NCBI GenBank assembly: GCA_021741065.1
Contig: JAIOYN010000012.1
Span: 1 to 34,317, forward strand
Length of the DNA stretch: 34,317 nucleotides
From: Sphingomonadaceae bacterium
GTDB taxonomy: Bacteria > Pseudomonadota > Alphaproteobacteria > Sphingomonadales > Sphingomonadaceae
Direction: 5' to 3'
Positions 32,661 through 34,317 of the stretch are shown in pieces. The notes under the pieces were generated by a model. That model was not told where the DNA came from, searched no databases, and saw only the letters and a program-made list of their open reading frames with translations. Numbering within the stretch: position 1 is the stretch's first letter; each line of letters starts with the position of its first letter. The position numbers were made by a program, and so were the translations under genes.

Positions 32661-34061
32661 ATGGCACTCGACATACTGATAGTAGACGATGAACAAGACA
32701 TCCGGGATTTGGTATCCGGGGTGCTTGATGACGAAGGCTATGGCACAAGGACGGCAGCTTCTGCGGATGAGGCGTTAGCCGCGTTGGATGAGCGATTGCC
32801 GTCGTTGATATTACTTGACGTCTGGCTGCGTGGTTCTTCGATGGACGGTATTGAGTTGTTGCGCGCCATCAAAATTCGAGATCCGCAAATCCCGGTCATT
32901 GTATTCTCTGGTCATGGGAACATTGACACGGCCGTCGCTGCCATCGGGCAAGGCGCTGCCGATTTTATCGAAAAGCCGTTTGAAGCCAGCAAGTTATTGC
33001 ACCTCGTGTCAAAGGCAACCGAAACGGAGCGACTGCGCGCGGAAAATGCCGACCTTAAGGCGCGGGTGGGGCATTCCGAAGAACTGACCGGTTCGTCGGT
33101 GTCGATTAACGCCGTGCGCGCAACGCTTAAGAAGGTCGCTGGCACTGGGAGCCGAATGCTCATTACGGGGCCTGCAGGGGTTGGCAAGGAGGTTGCTGCG
33201 CGCCTGTTGCATAGTTGGAGTCCAAGGGCAGGGTCGCCCTTCGTGTCTGTCAGTGCCGCGCGTTTGTCTCCTGAGCGGTTTGACGAAGAGCTGTTTGGCA
33301 TCGAACAGGATGGTCGGCTTGTGCAGGCGGGCATGTTGGAAAAGGCCCATGGCGGTACATTGTTCCTAGACGAAGTCGCCGACATGCCGCGCACCACACA
33401 AGGCAAGATTTTGCGCGTGTTAACGGACCAGAGCTTTGTCCGGGTAGGCGGCGACCGGCAAATACGTGTCGATGTCCGCTTCGTGTCGGCCACTGCACGT
33501 GATCTGGCGATTGAAATTTCCGAGGGCCGGTTCCGTGAAGATTTGTTTTATAGGTTAAACGTCGTTCCGGTCGAAATTCCGCCCTTGTCGGGGCGGCGCG
33601 AAGATATTCCTGACCTCGTCAACCATTATGCCGCGCGCTTTGCATCCGAACACCGCATTTCGCCACCTAACTTTTCGGGTGATGCGATGGCTGCACTTCA
33701 GGCATGTGAATGGCCAGGCAACGTCCGGCAATTGCGTAACATTATTGAACGCACCATCATATTGGCCCCGGCAGAAGGCGTAGCGACAGTTGAGGCGGAT
33801 ATGCTGCCGTCAGAGATTATCAATAGCTATGAAGGTGCAGAGCATAATGTAACATCCCTTATGGGAGCGCCATTGCGCGAGGCGCGCGAAGCATTTGAAC
33901 GTGAATATTTGCGGGTGCAGATCAAGCGGTTTTCCGGAAATATTTCGAAAACAGCCGCTTTTGTGGGGATGGAACGTTCTGCACTGCACCGAAAGCTAAA
34001 GCTACTGGGCATTTCTGTCCGCAAAAACGCAATGGAATTTAGCGACGACGCAGAGTCCTGA
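32661..34061 (+). CDS. ntrX: Response regulator NtrX, GAFTGA-less
   Basis: This encodes 466 residues, starting 2 nt after ntrY. A receiver domain (D53 in LLDVWL, Lys in IEKPF) is followed by an AAA+ domain with Walker A GPAGVGKE (170-177) and Walker B GGTLFLDE (231-238), then a Fis-type HTH ([25 protein letters not shown]). Between the LFG of the AAA+ domain and Walker B, NtrX has [18 protein letters not shown] where NtrC has GAFTGA, so the sigma-54 contact loop is missing. It therefore probably acts as a sigma-70-type regulator or repressor rather than a sigma-54 activator. The receiver and NtrY pairing remain typical. Confidence 0.95.
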   Translation: MALDILIVDDEQDIRDLVSGVLDDEGYGTRTAASADEALAALDERLPSLILLDVWLRGSSMDGIELLRAIKIRDPQIPVIVFSGHGNIDTAVAAIGQGAADFIEKPFEASKLLHLVSKATETERLRAENADLKARVGHSEELTGSSVSINAVRATLKKVAGTGSRMLITGPAGVGKEVAARLLHSWSPRAGSPFVSVSAARLSPERFDEELFGIEQDGRLVQAGMLEKAHGGTLFLDEVADMPRTTQGKILRVLTDQSFVRVGGDRQIRVDVRFVSATARDLAIEISEGRFREDLFYRLNVVPVEIPPLSGRREDIPDLVNHYAARFASEHRISPPNFSGDAMAALQACEWPGNVRQLRNIIERTIILAPAEGVATVEADMLPSEIINSYEGAEHNVTSLMGAPLREAREAFEREYLRVQIKRFSGNISKTAAFVGMERSALHRKLKLLGISVRKNAMEFSDDAES

Positions 34062-34074
34062 CCGCAATTGCGAA

Positions 34075-34102
34075 TTTGGCTTATTTCGTGTAACGGTAAT
34101 AT
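34075..34102 (+). promoter_or_regulatory. Possible promoter before hfq
   Basis: TTTGGC (34075-34080) and TAATAT (34097-34102) are separated by 16 bp, a plausible -35/-10 pair in the 115-bp ntrX-hfq gap. The match is loose. Nothing resembling a terminator was found in this gap, so read-through from ntrX is also possible. Confidence 0.28.
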
Positions 34103-34176
34103 TTCCAACCTATGATGCGGACTGCGCGGTGCTCAGCGTTATTTGGCTTAACGATAAATATAAACGGATAACAATA

Positions 34177-34317
34177 ATGACTGAAAAAAATAACGGTCTT
34201 CAGGACCTCTTTCTGAACTCCCTCAGAAAGTCGAAGACACCTGTGACAATGTTTCTGGTTAAGGGCGTAAAGCTCCAAGGTGTTGTAACGTGGTTTGATA
34301 ACTTTTCGGTTCTGCTG
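34177..34317 (+). CDS. hfq: RNA chaperone Hfq, N-terminal part (cut by window edge)
   Basis: There are 47 codons from the ATG at 34177 to the window edge, with no stop. The translation [43 protein letters not shown] is the Sm1 motif of Hfq, with the distal- and proximal-face residues of the family (Q, F and the KGVKLQG turn) present. It forms a hexameric RNA-binding ring that pairs small RNAs with mRNAs. A location after ntrYX is the usual alphaproteobacterial order. It has only a weak purine stretch (CGGATAA) before the start. Confidence 0.97.
   Translation, partial: MTEKNNGLQDLFLNSLRKSKTPVTMFLVKGVKLQGVVTWFDNFSVLL

Noticed and set aside
34064-34073. CGCAATTGCG palindrome after ntrX
   Set aside because: Ten bases is short enough to occur by chance, no T-run follows, and nothing else supports a site.
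1-34317. CRISPR arrays, tRNA or rRNA genes, insertion sequences, prophage or att sites
   Set aside because: No regular repeat-spacer pattern, cloverleaf, transposase, integrase or long direct repeats were seen; gene content is ordinary chromosomal.

Overview
The window reads as the chromosome of an alphaproteobacterium, most likely a member of the Sphingomonadales. This rests on the dusB-ntrB-ntrC-ntrY-ntrX-hfq gene order, a fused ispDF, the lipA/COQ10-like pair, and abundant TonB-dependent receptors. I cannot name the genus from sequence alone. Coding density is very high and no mobile element, tRNA, rRNA or CRISPR is visible. The left edge cuts a TonB-dependent receptor and the right edge cuts hfq.

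Region 1 (1-5711) is surface and uptake. It holds a truncated TonB-dependent receptor gene (minus strand), a divergent small periplasmic TPR protein, a 523-residue lipoprotein with a proline-12 linker, and an 897-residue TonB-dependent receptor. Each of the last three is followed by a strong intrinsic terminator.

Region 2 (5738-17597) is a complete single-strand type II secretion operon in the order gspC-D-E-F-G-H-I-J-K-L-M-N-O. Nearly every junction is a 1-23 nt overlap. Four in-phase 11-bp PhoB-type half-sites lie just upstream of gspC. Similar paired half-sites lie in both orientations between the truncated receptor and the TPR gene, and a weaker one lies before the lipoprotein. The best reading is a phosphate-starvation regulon in which T2SS exports the lipoprotein and other scavenging factors. 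This resembles, from memory, the Caulobacter T2SS/ElpS arrangement.

Region 3 (17601-21087) holds a small lipoprotein coupled to an M28-family zinc peptidase (minus strand) and, divergently, the ABC-F ribosome factor EttA.

Region 4 (21099-23617, minus strand) is a tight operon sbtA - sbtB-like PII - beta-carbonic anhydrase - PNPOx-like flavoprotein. It is a bicarbonate uptake and interconversion module in an organism that shows no sign here of being autotrophic. The PII-like protein lacks the C-terminal Cys loop of cyanobacterial SbtB.

Region 5 (23699-26720) carries lipA and a COQ10/RatA-like START protein on the plus strand. These converge, with a 37-nt coding overlap, on cinA-C and ispDF on the minus strand.

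Region 6 (26803-34317) is the nitrogen-regulation locus: dusB-ntrB-ntrC, ntrY-ntrX and the start of hfq. A palindrome lies immediately before dusB and a 13-bp perfect inverted repeat immediately before ntrY. They share a TGCCT/AAA core. NtrC has an intact GAFTGA loop; NtrX does not.
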